Assembly: GCF_028888695.1 (NCBI RefSeq)
Contig: NZ_PNFF01000002.1
Span: 124,001 to 188,000 of the forward strand
Direction: 5' to 3'
DNA: 64,000 bases
Origin: Bacillus methanolicus
Lineage (GTDB): Bacteria > Bacillota > Bacilli > Bacillales > Cytobacillaceae
Shown: piece after piece, positions 45,341-55,886 of the stretch
How positions within the stretch are numbered: the stretch's first letter is position 1
Layout: each line of letters opens with the position of its first letter
The notes under the pieces: generated by a model
What the model was told of the DNA's origin: nothing
The model's database searches: none
Seen by the model: the letters and a program-made list of their open reading frames with translations, nothing else
Program-made: the position numbers and the translations under genes

Positions 45341-46771
45341 TTATTTCATTGTCTCTTTACTAGCTTTTCTTCGAAAGTCTTTATCAATTCGGCTAATTGC
45401 AACAATCGCCAATACGTAGAACCAAGCAAGCAAAACATAAAGAAAGCTTAACTCCTGCTCCTGTACATAATTAATAAAAATGACAGCAGCAATCATATTT
45501 ACAAATAAAAACGCCATTTTAGCAAATGACACCGGCACATAATATTCTTTTTGGCTCTTTCTAAAGATAAAAACAACTGCAATCATATAGGAAATTAAAT
45601 AAGCTGCAACTGCTCCCCATATTGAAAATGTCGGAATGAGCACGATATTCAAAATCGTATTAATGACAGCAACGATTCCGAATGTAACAGAAATAACAGT
45701 TGTTTTCTTAGTAAAAAATAAGCCGGATGAAATGATTAAATAGTAGAAATTTAAAAATGTGGCTGCAGAGATTAAAGCAACATATTGATATGCTTCATAA
45801 TACTTTTTGTCCAAAATCCCAATGACGTAAGGCATAATGGTCGCAATTCCCATAATTCCAAAGATGCCGATCAACAACAATCCAAGGTAAATCTTAGCGA
45901 AAAGATCAGGACTATTTTCTTTATCCTTTATCGACATAGAGTACGGTCTCCAAGCCATTTGGACACCGCTTGTCAGCAGCGTAATAACGGTAGCAAGTCT
46001 CGTTGCAGCCCCATAAATACCAACTTCCTTAAGAGATTGAAACGCCTGTAAGAAAAGAACGCTCGCATTCGCAATGACCCAGAACGCCAAGGAAGCAGGA
46101 ACGAGAGGTGCTGCGTACTTGATAATTTCTTTTAAAGAAGTGAAATTAATTTTAGGCACCAAATATTCCCGGCTAATTGATAAAAGCAAAAGGAAAATGA
46201 TTGAACTGCTGGCGATTCTGCCTAATAAAATACCTTCCGGTGATTGGACAAAATACTTTAAGAATACATAGGACAGGATCGCTACAAGCAGCATCTTCCC
46301 AACCGTATAAAAAACGACCTTTTTCGTTTTAAAATCAAAACGCAGAACCATTAAAACAACAACGATCACCGTATCAAGAATTAACACGCCAATACTTATG
46401 TACAATAAGCGCACATATCCGGGATCTTTAAAAAGAAGCTGTGATATCCACGGACCTGCAATAATGAAAATTAGAGCAAGAATTGCGACAATGAACAGCC
46501 TAAAGAACATAACGTCTCGGACATATTCCAGACGTTTTTCTTTATCTTTTGTTTCAAAATAATAAAAGGATAATGCGGAGTCCGTCCCGAATATGATCAA
46601 AAACGTAAGCATTGCGGACAATTTATCAATAATGTCCAAAACCCCTAACTGTTCCGGGGGTAAAAAATTTGTATAAATTGGCAGCATGATAAAGGCGATT
46701 AATTTTGTACCGACATTCATAAATGCGTAAAGGAGCGAATCCGCTCCTAAACGCTTTATCTGTGCAAACAC
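45341..46771 (-). CDS. Lipid-linked oligosaccharide flippase, Wzx type
   Basis: 476 residues with about fourteen hydrophobic segments, polysaccharide biosynthesis/MOP superfamily. LYAFMNVGTKLIAFIMLPIYTN near the start is typical. It moves the undecaprenyl-linked repeat unit across the membrane. The start is a GTG placed next to the stop of the acetyltransferase gene; its ribosome site is poor, so translation may be coupled. Confidence 0.9.
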   Translation of the reverse strand: MFAQIKRLGADSLLYAFMNVGTKLIAFIMLPIYTNFLPPEQLGVLDIIDKLSAMLTFLIIFGTDSALSFYYFETKDKEKRLEYVRDVMFFRLFIVAILALIFIIAGPWISQLLFKDPGYVRLLYISIGVLILDTVIVVVLMVLRFDFKTKKVVFYTVGKMLLVAILSYVFLKYFVQSPEGILLGRIASSSIIFLLLLSISREYLVPKINFTSLKEIIKYAAPLVPASLAFWVIANASVLFLQAFQSLKEVGIYGAATRLATVITLLTSGVQMAWRPYSMSIKDKENSPDLFAKIYLGLLLIGIFGIMGIATIMPYVIGILDKKYYEAYQYVALISAATFLNFYYLIISSGLFFTKKTTVISVTFGIVAVINTILNIVLIPTFSIWGAVAAYLISYMIAVVFIFRKSQKEYYVPVSFAKMAFLFVNMIAAVIFINYVQEQELSFLYVLLAWFYVLAIVAISRIDKDFRRKASKETMK

Positions 46772-46772
46772 C

Positions 46773-47504
46773 TTATAACAGCTCCCGCTCGTCTACCATA
46801 CGGACAAATTTTGCAGGAACACCTTTAACAAGAGTTTTTGGCTCGGTATCTTTTGTTACAAGCGCGCCTGCCGCAACAAACGTTTCCTCTTCGATCGTAA
46901 TGCCCGGAAGAATAATGGAAGCTCCACCGACACGGGCACCTCTCTTTACGGTAGCACCTTTGATTTTATCGAATCTTTCTTCCGTTCTGCCCATATAATT
47001 ATCATTTGTTGTCGTAACGCACGGAGCAATAAACACATGGTCTTCTAAAGTTGTATAAGCTGTAATATAGGAGTTTGATTGAATTTTCGTCCTGTCTCCA
47101 ATTTTTACGTAATTTTCTACAGTAACGCCTCGTCCGACAATCACGTAATTGCCAATCTCAACATTCTCTCTGACACTTGCAAGATCGGCAATTAATGTGT
47201 TAGAGCCGATATTTGCCCCTCTATACACGACGCAATTTGCTCCGATTGTTACATCCTCGCCGATTATTAAAGGTGGAATTGAATCAGAGAGCTTAACCGT
47301 ACTAGTTTTTGCCGGTTTTGGCGGTTTTCCGAGCACTGCACCATCTGCTACAGTCGTGTTATCACCAATAACGGTTCCTTCATGAACAGTGACACGGTTG
47401 CCGATCACGACGTTTTTTCCAATTTGAACGTCTTTTTCGATTACTGAAAAATGCCCGACCTTTACGGAAGAATCGAGTTTCACGGAAGGATCGATATAAT
47501 TCAT
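46773..47504 (-). CDS. Left-handed beta-helix N-acetyltransferase
   Basis: 243 residues made mostly of hexapeptide repeats ([IV]GxxxxI: VIGNRVTVHEGTVIGDN and so on). C-terminal LPGITIEEETFVAAGALVTK is typical of the WbpD/WlbB sugar N-acetyltransferases. In a UDP-ManNAc3NAcA pathway it would acetylate the 3-amino group. The chain is about 50 residues longer than WbpD, with extra hexapeptide coils. Substrate is inferred from neighbours. Confidence 0.85.
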   Translation of the reverse strand: MNYIDPSVKLDSSVKVGHFSVIEKDVQIGKNVVIGNRVTVHEGTVIGDNTTVADGAVLGKPPKPAKTSTVKLSDSIPPLIIGEDVTIGANCVVYRGANIGSNTLIADLASVRENVEIGNYVIVGRGVTVENYVKIGDRTKIQSNSYITAYTTLEDHVFIAPCVTTTNDNYMGRTEERFDKIKGATVKRGARVGGASIILPGITIEEETFVAAGALVTKDTEPKTLVKGVPAKFVRMVDERELL

Positions 47505-47531
47505 AAATAATAATCTCCCTTATAAACGAAA

Positions 47532-48845
47532 TTATAGTTTCACGTATTTATTTGGCTTTTCTACATCTTTTAAGGCATTTCTTGTATCAAAAATCACTTT
47601 GCTTTCTTTCGCAATCATTTCATAGTCAAAAACAGAATGATCGGTTGTAACAAGAACAAGGTCTGCCTCATTTAAAAGCTCTTTTGTTAATGGTACAGTT
47701 TCTATTACCGTGTTGCATGATCTAAAAGAAGGAACATGCGGATCCACAACTTTATAGTCTGCTCCATGATGATTTAATAACTCGATTATTTTTAAAACAG
47801 GAGATTCACGAACATCATCAATATCTTTTTTGTACGCTACGCCTAAAACAACCACTTTTGCCCCGCGAAGAGCTTTGCCGTCTTCATTCAACACTTGCAT
47901 CGAGCGGGTTATCACGTATTCAGGCATGGCATTATTAATCTCTCCGGCCAGCTCGATTAATCTTGTATGGTAGTTGTATTCACGCGCTTTCCATGTTAAG
48001 TAGAACGGATCAATCGGAATACAATGTCCGCCTAAACCAGGTCCCGGATAGAACGCCATGAATCCATACGGTTTTGTTTTGGCTGCTTCAATCACTTCCC
48101 AAACATCAATCCCCATTTTATCGCATAAAATGGCCATTTCATTCGCTAATGCAATATTGATATGACGGAAAGTGTTTTCGAAGATTTTTTCCATTTCAGC
48201 GACTGCAGGACTGGAGACTTCGAAAACATCGCCTTCCAATACATTTCGATAAAGTGCCGCGGCTACTTTTGTGCAATTTTCAGTAATTCCGCCAACTACT
48301 TTAGGAGTATTCTTTGTTTTAAAATGTTTGTTTCCCGGGTCGACGCGTTCCGGAGAGTAAGCGATAAAGACTGTCTCCCCTGCTTTAAGCCCCTTTGCTT
48401 CCAGAGCAGGCTTAACAATTTCTTCTGTTGTTCCGGGGTATGTTGTGGACTCAAGGACCACCAGCATACCTTCATGTGCATATTTAGCAATCTCTTTCGC
48501 AGAACTTTCCACATAGGAAGTGTCCGGCTGTTGATAAGTATCTAAAGGTGTTGGAACACAGATCGCCACAGCATCCAATTCTTGAATACGGGCATAATCT
48601 GATGTTGCTTCAAGCATGCCTTGCTTAACCATTTCTGCAAGATCTTCATCCACAACATCACCGATATAGTTAATTCCCATATTTACTTTTTCGACGCGTG
48701 CCGGCTGAATATCAAAACCGATCACCTTATACCCTGCTTTTGCTTTTTCTACAGCTAATGGCAATCCTACATAACCTAATCCGACAACACCGATTACAGC
48801 TTCTTTATTTTCTATTTTTTTAATAAGATTTTTGTAAGCACTCAT
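47532..48845 (-). CDS. Nucleotide sugar 6-dehydrogenase (WbpA-type)
   Basis: 437 residues, UDP-glucose/GDP-mannose dehydrogenase superfamily: VIGVVGLGYVGLPLA NAD site, AYSPERVDPG and the catalytic Cys in GPGLGGHCIPIDPFYL. It oxidises C6 to the uronic acid. Sequence and length resemble the UDP-GlcNAc dehydrogenases WbpA/WecC rather than UDP-glucose ones. Start at 48845 has AAAGGAGAAGG. Confidence 0.93.
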   Translation of the reverse strand: MSAYKNLIKKIENKEAVIGVVGLGYVGLPLAVEKAKAGYKVIGFDIQPARVEKVNMGINYIGDVVDEDLAEMVKQGMLEATSDYARIQELDAVAICVPTPLDTYQQPDTSYVESSAKEIAKYAHEGMLVVLESTTYPGTTEEIVKPALEAKGLKAGETVFIAYSPERVDPGNKHFKTKNTPKVVGGITENCTKVAAALYRNVLEGDVFEVSSPAVAEMEKIFENTFRHINIALANEMAILCDKMGIDVWEVIEAAKTKPYGFMAFYPGPGLGGHCIPIDPFYLTWKAREYNYHTRLIELAGEINNAMPEYVITRSMQVLNEDGKALRGAKVVVLGVAYKKDIDDVRESPVLKIIELLNHHGADYKVVDPHVPSFRSCNTVIETVPLTKELLNEADLVLVTTDHSVFDYEMIAKESKVIFDTRNALKDVEKPNKYVKL

Positions 48846-48858
48846 ATTTCCTTCTCCT

Positions 48859-49872
48859 TTACTGAACAACAACTTTTTTGCCTGTTTCGGCAGATTCCAG
48901 GATAGCGAGAATTAATTTTACCGGAGCCAATCCGTCTTCGCCTGTCACAATCGGCTGCCGATTTTCTTTAACGGCTGCTACCATATCTTCTATGATACAC
49001 TGATGTCCGGGCTTGCCAAACGGATCTGCTTTAATTTCAGCTTTAGTTTTCTCTGCTTCCTCTTCAGTAACACCCTCAATATCCCATGTTTCAATGAAAT
49101 TAGCGTTTCTGCCGCTTATTTTCACGGAAGCTGTTTCTCCAAAGATTGCAATCGATTCCTCAAGATTTTTCGGATAAATCGTAGTAGCCGCTTCAATTAC
49201 GCCAAGCGCCCCGTTCTTAAATTGAACAACCGCAGCTGCAACATCTTCCGTTTCAATTTTACGCAAGCGGGTCGCTGCCATGGCTTGGACAGATTCAACG
49301 GGACCCATTAACCAGATCATTAGGTCAAGATTGTGAATGGCTTGGTTCATCAGCACCCCGCCGTCATACTCTTTTGTGCCTCTCCAGTCTGCTTGATCAT
49401 AATATGCTTGATTTCGGTTCCAGCGCACTGTAGCATTTGCATGGCTTAATTTTCCAAACGCACCTTTTTCCATTTGTTCTTTCAATTTTTGAATCGCAGG
49501 GCGGAAACGATTCGGATGAACAACAGCAAGTTTAACGCCATGCTCTTTTGTCACCTTTATCATTTCTTCCGCATCTTCAAGCTTTAAAGACATTGGTTTT
49601 TCCACAATGACATGCCGTTTTTGTTCAGCCACCATTTTTGTAAGCCTTGCATGCAATCCGGAAGGAACACAAATGTTGACAACATGAATGTCCGGATTTT
49701 CCTCAAGCATTAAAGCAAGATCTGTATATTTTTTAACCCCCGGCAGATCGATTTCAAGACGTTCAGGGTTTGTATCACAAATTGCATACAGGTTTGCACC
49801 TTCTGCATTTTCTATTGCTTCTATATGTTTTTTTGCGATATGACCCATTCCTACGATAGCAAAATTAATCAT
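48859..49872 (-). CDS. Sugar oxidoreductase, Gfo/Idh/MocA family (WbpB/WlbA type)
   Basis: About 337 residues. The Rossmann start NFAIVGMGHIAKKHIEAI, then VEKPMSL (catalytic Lys region) and GGVLMNQAIHNLDLM with the conserved His. In the WbpA-B-E-D-I pathway this enzyme oxidises C3 of UDP-GlcNAcA. Two ATG codons (49878, 49872) lie after AGGAGG; the second has the better spacing. The start overlaps the end of the chain-length gene. Confidence 0.9.
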   Translation of the reverse strand: MINFAIVGMGHIAKKHIEAIENAEGANLYAICDTNPERLEIDLPGVKKYTDLALMLEENPDIHVVNICVPSGLHARLTKMVAEQKRHVIVEKPMSLKLEDAEEMIKVTKEHGVKLAVVHPNRFRPAIQKLKEQMEKGAFGKLSHANATVRWNRNQAYYDQADWRGTKEYDGGVLMNQAIHNLDLMIWLMGPVESVQAMAATRLRKIETEDVAAAVVQFKNGALGVIEAATTIYPKNLEESIAIFGETASVKISGRNANFIETWDIEGVTEEEAEKTKAEIKADPFGKPGHQCIIEDMVAAVKENRQPIVTGEDGLAPVKLILAILESAETGKKVVVQ

Positions 49873-50614
49873 GGTCATAGTGCCTCCTAGCATCTCCTAA
49901 ATATTTTAGCAGCATTAACAGTGCAACAGTCACAACAAGGCCTAATATGACCCCTACTGCAATTCCTTCAGGAATATAAGTCTTGCTTTTGTATACTTCT
50001 TCAGACAAAATTTTTGGTTTTTCAAAAAAAGCGAGATCACTTCTCATTCTGTGGGCTGTTTTTTCTTCCTCAGCTAATTGTCTTTCTGTTTCGATTATAA
50101 GATCAGTCAAATCATGATACTCGGCAGGAGAAAGATTGTTGCTTTCCAGCTCTTGATAATAATCATCAAGGGCCTTTTCCTTTTTTACCACCGACTCTTC
50201 AAGCCTCTCCAAATATACTGTTGATGCATCTAGCCGTTTCTGATAATTTTCCAGAAGATCTTCATTATAATTTTTGATTACATTTTTCAATTCTGCTTCA
50301 ACTTGTGATTTAGAATCACCTTTCATTGTAAACTTTACATGGCCTTTTTCAGAAACGAAAACATCAAGTTCGTTCTTAATACCTTCTTCCATTGCATTTG
50401 CCATGATATTTTTAGGATTCGTCAAATATCGGGCATCGATCGATCCTGTAAAAACGATTGCTTGTCCGGTATATTTATAGTCATTTTTAACAAAATAGAC
50501 AGCACCGGCGACCAATACCGCTGTAATGAGTGGAACAATAACGAAAAACCACTTTTTCTTCCAAAAATACAATAAGTATTCGTAAAGGACATACCTTTTT
50601 TTCTCTTCCGTCAA
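49865..50614 (-). CDS. Chain-length determinant protein, Wzz type
   Basis: 249 residues with two membrane segments (about 20-42 and 215-237) enclosing an external, coiled-coil-rich domain, the Wzz/PCP topology. The second segment is followed by a short cytoplasmic tail. No tyrosine kinase partner (CapB/EpsB type) is encoded nearby, which is unlike most Gram-positive capsule loci. It sets polymer length. Confidence 0.88.
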   Translation of the reverse strand: MTEEKKRYVLYEYLLYFWKKKWFFVIVPLITAVLVAGAVYFVKNDYKYTGQAIVFTGSIDARYLTNPKNIMANAMEEGIKNELDVFVSEKGHVKFTMKGDSKSQVEAELKNVIKNYNEDLLENYQKRLDASTVYLERLEESVVKKEKALDDYYQELESNNLSPAEYHDLTDLIIETERQLAEEEKTAHRMRSDLAFFEKPKILSEEVYKSKTYIPEGIAVGVILGLVVTVALLMLLKYLGDARRHYDHD

Positions 50615-50644
50615 ATTCCAACACCCCGCTTATTAAACAGTAAA

Positions 50645-50676
50645 GAAAACGTCCCCGTAAAAATGGCGACGTTTCT
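50645..50676 (-). terminator. Terminator after the aminotransferase gene
   Basis: AAACGTC/GACGTTT arms with a 14-base loop and T run (TTTTCTTT) on the minus strand. It separates the aminotransferase from the downstream Wzz-to-GT genes. Confidence 0.6.
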
Positions 50677-50683
50677 TAAGTTA

Positions 50684-51796
50684 CTATTTTCCATAAAATT
50701 CGGCAATTTTCGCCACAACATATTCTTGTTGTTCTGTCTTTAACTCAGGGAACATCGGCAAAGAAATTACTTCCTTCGCTGCTTTTTCAGCATTCGGAAG
50801 GTCGCCTTCTTTATAGCCGAGTTCTTTAAAGACCGGCTGCACATGAAGCGGCAGCGGATAATAAATCATCGTTGAAACACCTTGTTCGTTCAGATATTTC
50901 TGAAGCTCATCACGGTTTTCTGCACGAATTGTGTACTGATGGAAAACATGATAATTACCTTCTTTTTCCACCGGTGTTGCAACTAAATCACCGAGTTTCT
51001 CATTTAACAACTTAGTATAAGTTGCAGCCTTTTCACGGCGAAGCTCGCTCCATCTGTCTAAATGAGGGAATTTCACATTTAGAATGGCGGCTTGAAGCTC
51101 ATCTAAACGGCTGTTATAGCCTAAAACATGGTGATAGTACTTCGGTTTACTTCCATGCACACGGATGACGCGGGATTTTTCTGCTACTTCATCGTCATTC
51201 GTTACAATCATTCCTCCGTCTCCATAAGCACCGAGGTTTTTAGTTGGGAAAAAGCTGTAAGTGGCAGCTGTTCCTAATTCACCGACAGACTTGCCGTTAT
51301 GTTTTGCACCGATTGCCTGTGCCGCATCTTCGACTACAGCCAGATTGTGTTTCTTGGCAATTTCTGCTATTCTTTCCATATCAGCCATTTGTCCATATAA
51401 ATGGACCGGAATAATAGCCTTTGTTCTTTCTGTAATTGCTTCCTCAATTTTTTCCGGATCAATATTATATGTCACCGGATCTATATCTACATATACCGGC
51501 GTCGCTCCTGCACGGGCAATCGCTCCACCAGTTGCAAAAAACGTGAACGGAGTCGTAATGACTTCATCTCCTGGGCCTACTCCGAGCGCTTGAAGAGCTA
51601 TATGTATAGCATCGCTGCCATTTCCACAGCCGATCCCATGGGCTGCATTGCTATATTTCGCAATATCTTGCTCCAATTTTTTTACATGATCACCAAGAAT
51701 AAACCTGGAAGAACTCATTACTTGATCTAAAACTTCGAGTACCTCTGATTTCAATTCCTGATATTGTTCACTAAGGTCTAGCATAGGTACTTTCAT
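50684..51796 (-). CDS. Sugar aminotransferase, DegT/DnrJ/EryC1 family (WbpE type)
   Basis: 370 residues, PLP enzyme. SSRFILGDHVKKLEQDIA, VEDAAQAIGAKHNGKSVG and the Schiff-base lysine in SFFPTKNLGAYGDGG are intact. It transfers an amino group to a keto sugar nucleotide. In this cluster the likely substrate is the 3-keto product of the WbpB-type oxidoreductase. Confidence 0.93.
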   Translation of the reverse strand: MKVPMLDLSEQYQELKSEVLEVLDQVMSSSRFILGDHVKKLEQDIAKYSNAAHGIGCGNGSDAIHIALQALGVGPGDEVITTPFTFFATGGAIARAGATPVYVDIDPVTYNIDPEKIEEAITERTKAIIPVHLYGQMADMERIAEIAKKHNLAVVEDAAQAIGAKHNGKSVGELGTAATYSFFPTKNLGAYGDGGMIVTNDDEVAEKSRVIRVHGSKPKYYHHVLGYNSRLDELQAAILNVKFPHLDRWSELRREKAATYTKLLNEKLGDLVATPVEKEGNYHVFHQYTIRAENRDELQKYLNEQGVSTMIYYPLPLHVQPVFKELGYKEGDLPNAEKAAKEVISLPMFPELKTEQQEYVVAKIAEFYGK

Positions 51797-52023
51797 GCAA
51801 GAATACCTCCAAAAAATAAAATGAAATCTTTAATGTAAAAACCATGTATAGTTTAACACAGTTCATCATATTACAATGTAGAAATTATGACAAAAAAAGT
51901 ATAAGTTTTTGCTTAAACCGACATTTTTTGGATAAATTTATGTAAAAAATCATTCCTGATGATGATTTTTGCATAAAAAAAACAGATAAGGAAACAATGA
52001 CCTGTAGTAAAAATATTCTTAAA

Positions 52024-52059
52024 AAAACCGTTTGTATCTAAAAGCCACAAACGGTTTTT
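52024..52059 (-). terminator. Terminator of tagO
   Basis: Perfect 13-bp arms AAAAACCGTTTGT and ACAAACGGTTTTT just after the stop codon, with T run on either strand. The 220 bases beyond it up to the aminotransferase start show no other feature. Confidence 0.85.
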
Positions 52060-52072
52060 GATTTATTAAATT

Positions 52073-53152
52073 TTAATAGCGCTGCCTGTCAAAAGAACGT
52101 CTCCCGATAAGCTTCTTAAACAAATTTAAAATCGGCTTATATTTAACATGAACGATGCCAATTACTTCGGCAATTAATTCTGTAATAACCAAAAGGCCAA
52201 AAATAATGAATACCGTTCCCCAAAGGGTGGATTCAGAAACTAATATCGCACTGATGCTGAACAAAATCCCAAAAGCATAAATCGCTAAGACCGTATTCCT
52301 GTGAGAAAGGCCCAACGCCAATAAACGATGGTGCAAGTGCGATTTGTCAGGAGCCGAAATCGGTTTTTTATTTACAATCCGGCGAATAATCGCATACGTC
52401 GTATCAAAAACCGGAACACCTAAAATAATGATAGGCACTAAAAAGCTGAAAAGCGTAACACTTTTGTACAGACCCAATAACGATAGGATGGATATAGAAT
52501 ACCCTAAAAACAGTGCTCCTGTATCACCCATGAAGATTTTTGCAGGATGGAAATTATAGAAAAGAAACCCAATGATACTTCCAAGCAAGATCACTGATAA
52601 GGTAAAAATAAGCATTTTCCCCGCCAATGCCGCCATGATTGCAATCGTCGCAATTCCAATTGCTGAAATTCCGGCAGAAAGACCATCTAAACCGTCAATC
52701 AGGTTGATCGCATTTGTAATCCCTACGATCCAAAGGACGGTAATCGGATAACTCCAAAAACCTAATTCGAAATTTCCGATATATGGTATTGTCAATAAGT
52801 CGATCGTTAAGCCGCTTGCAACGATCAATGCTGCCACCAGAAGCTGGCCGGCAAATTTGACTTTGGCTGAAAGTTCGTACTTATCATCCAGCATACCGAT
52901 CAATACGATAAGGATGGCACCGACACTAATAGCAGTTACTTTTTCATTATATACTCCTCCTGCAAAGTAACCGGCTATTACACCAATAAAGATGGCCAAC
53001 CCGCCCATTCGGGGCATTAGCTTGCTGTGCACCTTTCTTGCATTAGGCTTATCAACAGCTCCAATTTTTATTGCTAACTTTATGACAAATGGCGTTACTA
53101 TCAGGACTGTAATTAATGACACAAAAAAAGCTATAACAGCTTGTGTATACAT
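52073..53152 (-). CDS. tagO: Undecaprenyl-phosphate GlcNAc-1-phosphate transferase
   Basis: 359 residues, MraY/WecA family with about ten membrane segments. KVHSKLMPRMGGLAIFIGV, LIGMLDDKYELSAKVK (Asp pair), NLIDGLDGLSAG and the HLHHRLLALGLSHRNT His motif are intact. It starts wall teichoic acid or other polymer assembly by putting GlcNAc-1-P on the lipid carrier. B. subtilis tagO lies close to yvyE. It is probably the initiator for the cluster's polymer as well. Confidence 0.94.
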   Translation of the reverse strand: MYTQAVIAFFVSLITVLIVTPFVIKLAIKIGAVDKPNARKVHSKLMPRMGGLAIFIGVIAGYFAGGVYNEKVTAISVGAILIVLIGMLDDKYELSAKVKFAGQLLVAALIVASGLTIDLLTIPYIGNFELGFWSYPITVLWIVGITNAINLIDGLDGLSAGISAIGIATIAIMAALAGKMLIFTLSVILLGSIIGFLFYNFHPAKIFMGDTGALFLGYSISILSLLGLYKSVTLFSFLVPIIILGVPVFDTTYAIIRRIVNKKPISAPDKSHLHHRLLALGLSHRNTVLAIYAFGILFSISAILVSESTLWGTVFIIFGLLVITELIAEVIGIVHVKYKPILNLFKKLIGRRSFDRQRY

Positions 53153-53497
53153 TCATCATCACCTTATAAAGAGGTTAGCTTTATTCTTTGCCAATCATAC
53201 ATATCGTAACACATATCTTTAAGAACGCAATGATTTTTTTGATGGAAGGTATAATAAAATCTGTTTCCTCTCATACTAAATAAGTTAAATTCTCTAACTT
53301 TTTCCCCATCACTCCTAAGTTAAAACTTCTTTCTTTTACCTAATATATAAAGACGAGATCAATCACAAAAAGTTACAAATTTCTTCTTTATTTTTTTTAG
53401 AAAAAACTCCCACTTCAACATATAAATACCCAGTATGATATAATTCGACTAGGAGATTTTTATATTTAATACAGCAGTATTACGGGAGCGAAACGTT
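53153..53497. other. Intergenic region between tagO and secA2
   Basis: 345 bases, AT-rich, between divergent genes. An extended -10 promoter for secA2 lies at 53436-53444. I see no clear tagO promoter and no hairpin. Confidence 0.5.
53436..53444 (+). promoter_or_regulatory. Extended -10 promoter of secA2
   Basis: TGATATAAT, a perfect TATAAT at 53439-53444 with the TGn extension. The best -35 is a weak TTCAAC at 53414-53419. It lies about 55 bases before the start. Confidence 0.6.
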
Positions 53498-55870
53498 ATG
53501 TTAACAAAAGTGAAAATGCTATTCAGCGACAGCGCGCGTGAAATAAAACGCCTGTCAAAATTGGTCGAAAAAGTAAATTCTTTAGAACCAAAGTACGAAA
53601 AAATGTCAGACGAAGAGTTGCGCAATATGACAACTCTTTTTAAAGAAGAATTAAGTAACGGAAAAACAATTGATGATATTAAGATAGAGGCTTTTGCTGC
53701 TGTAAGAGAAGCTTCAAAACGTGTGCTCGGATTACGGCACTATGATGTTCAGCTGATCGGAGGATTTGTTCTTCATGAAGGAAGCATTGCAGAAATGCAA
53801 ACCGGTGAAGGAAAAACGCTGGTCGCAACACTTCCAAGTTATTTGCATGCTTTAGAAGGAAAAGGCGTCCATATTATCACTGCAAATGAATACTTGGCCA
53901 AACGGGACTATGAGATGATGGGAAAAATTCATCATTTCCTCGGATTAAATGTAGGATTAAATATTTCCCAGCTGTCACCGGAAGAGAAAAAGCAGGCCTA
54001 CGCCGCAGATATTACATACGGTACAGGGAATGAGTTCGGTTTTGATTACCTGCGTGACAATATGGTTTACGATATTCGAGACAAAGTTCAGCGGGGGCAT
54101 CATTATGCAATCGTTGATGAAATTGACAGCATTCTGATCGATGAAGCAAGAACTCCATTAATCATCGCCAATAAATCAAGCCTTGGCGCTGAGTTGTTCT
54201 ATATTACAGCAGAGATTATGAAGTCTTTCAAAGCGGATACAGATTATGAACTATATCCGGAAACGAAACAAATCTACTTAAAAGACGAAGGCGCCTATAA
54301 AATAGAAAAAGCGTTCGGAATTGATAATCTATATGATGCCGAACACCAAGATCTTCTTCATAATGTTATGCAGTCTTTGCGCGCATTTGCAGTGATGAAA
54401 AAAGATGTAGATTATATTGTGAAAGATGGAAAAATTCTTCTCATTGACAAATTTACAGGCCGTATCATGGAAGGACGTACGTTCAGCGACGGGCTTCATC
54501 AAGCAATCGAAGCAAAAGAAGGTTTAGAGATCACAGAGGAAAATGATACACTGGCAACCATTACGATTCAAAATTATTTTAGAATGTACAAAACGCTGTC
54601 AGGAATGACCGGAAGTGCAACTCCTTCCAAACAGGAATTTTTAGACACATATAACTTACAAGTCGTATCAATTCCTCCGAACCGTCCAGTACAAAGGATC
54701 GATTATGATGATCTCGTCTTTGCGGATTATCAATCCAAAGTTAATAGAATAATAGAAGAGGTTAAAAGACTTCATGCAGAAGGCCGTCCGATATTAATTG
54801 GAACGACATCAATTGAACAATCCGAAAAATTATCAAAATACCTTTCAAAAAGCGGTATTAAACACTTTGTTTTAAATGCAAAAACAGAAGAAGATGAAGC
54901 AAAAATTATCTCTCTTGCAGGACAAAAAGGCCAGGTTATGCTGGCAACTAACATGGCCGGAAGGGGAACAGATATTTTATTAGGTGAAGGAGTCAGAGAG
55001 CTCGGCGGGCTGCATATTATCGGCACAGAAAGGCATGAAAGCTTCCGCATTGACATGCAGCTTAGAGGGCGGGCCGGAAGACAAGGAGACCCGGGATCAA
55101 GCCAATTTATTATTTCGTTGGAAGATGATCTGTTTACCAATTATGATCCGGAGGAACTTGACCGATTCAAGAAAAAGATGAAAACAGATGAAAATGGTCT
55201 TATTCTCTCTCCGGATCCTAATAAATTCGTCAGAAAAGTTCAGGAAACAGTCGAGAATGCCCACTACTCTGCGAGAACTCATTTATTAAAACTCGATAAT
55301 GTCATTGACAGACAAAGTAAAGTGATTTATTCGATGCGCGACCGGCTGCTGAAAGCAGCTTCAGAGGAAACTTTTCCTGAAGTGACCGGTTATATTAAAA
55401 ACTATATCACCCGGATTGTAGCGAAATATTGCAACGATAATATCCCTTCAATCGAATGGAACTTAAATGGGTTAAAGGAAGAATTAAGCTTTATTTTCAT
55501 TCACTTCTCGTTAACTGTGAAAGATTTTGAAGATAAAGATCAAAGCGAAATTACAGAACTTGTTCTAATGGAATACGAACAATTAGAACAGCAAATTCTT
55601 TCCCTCCAAAAAGATGAAGAACTTGGCAATCAATTGAAACGGTTTATGCTGCAAGTCATTGATTCCCGCTGGATCGAACATCTTGATATCATGAATCAAA
55701 TGAAGGACGGAATCCATTTAAGAGGCTACGGGCAAGAAGATCCTTATCGGTTGTTCGAAATGGATGCTCTTGCGGAATTTAACAATTTGCTTTTTTCTAT
55801 AGAATCCGGAATTAGCCTGCGCTTTATCGAATATATCAAAAATCAATATGAGTTTGAGCCGAAACAATAA
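53498..55870 (+). CDS. secA2: Accessory translocase ATPase SecA2
   Basis: 790 residues, about 47 shorter than the housekeeping SecA here and lacking the C-terminal zinc motif (ends NQYEFEPKQ). Walker [12 protein letters not shown] and the [14 protein letters not shown] motif are intact. Accessory SecA2 proteins export a small set of surface proteins. The next gene encodes SlaP, which in B. anthracis works with SecA2 for S-layer proteins. Start behind GGGAGCG. Confidence 0.96.
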   Translation: MLTKVKMLFSDSAREIKRLSKLVEKVNSLEPKYEKMSDEELRNMTTLFKEELSNGKTIDDIKIEAFAAVREASKRVLGLRHYDVQLIGGFVLHEGSIAEMQTGEGKTLVATLPSYLHALEGKGVHIITANEYLAKRDYEMMGKIHHFLGLNVGLNISQLSPEEKKQAYAADITYGTGNEFGFDYLRDNMVYDIRDKVQRGHHYAIVDEIDSILIDEARTPLIIANKSSLGAELFYITAEIMKSFKADTDYELYPETKQIYLKDEGAYKIEKAFGIDNLYDAEHQDLLHNVMQSLRAFAVMKKDVDYIVKDGKILLIDKFTGRIMEGRTFSDGLHQAIEAKEGLEITEENDTLATITIQNYFRMYKTLSGMTGSATPSKQEFLDTYNLQVVSIPPNRPVQRIDYDDLVFADYQSKVNRIIEEVKRLHAEGRPILIGTTSIEQSEKLSKYLSKSGIKHFVLNAKTEEDEAKIISLAGQKGQVMLATNMAGRGTDILLGEGVRELGGLHIIGTERHESFRIDMQLRGRAGRQGDPGSSQFIISLEDDLFTNYDPEELDRFKKKMKTDENGLILSPDPNKFVRKVQETVENAHYSARTHLLKLDNVIDRQSKVIYSMRDRLLKAASEETFPEVTGYIKNYITRIVAKYCNDNIPSIEWNLNGLKEELSFIFIHFSLTVKDFEDKDQSEITELVLMEYEQLEQQILSLQKDEELGNQLKRFMLQVIDSRWIEHLDIMNQMKDGIHLRGYGQEDPYRLFEMDALAEFNNLLFSIESGISLRFIEYIKNQYEFEPKQ

Positions 55871-55886
55871 CAGGGGGAGAAATTAA

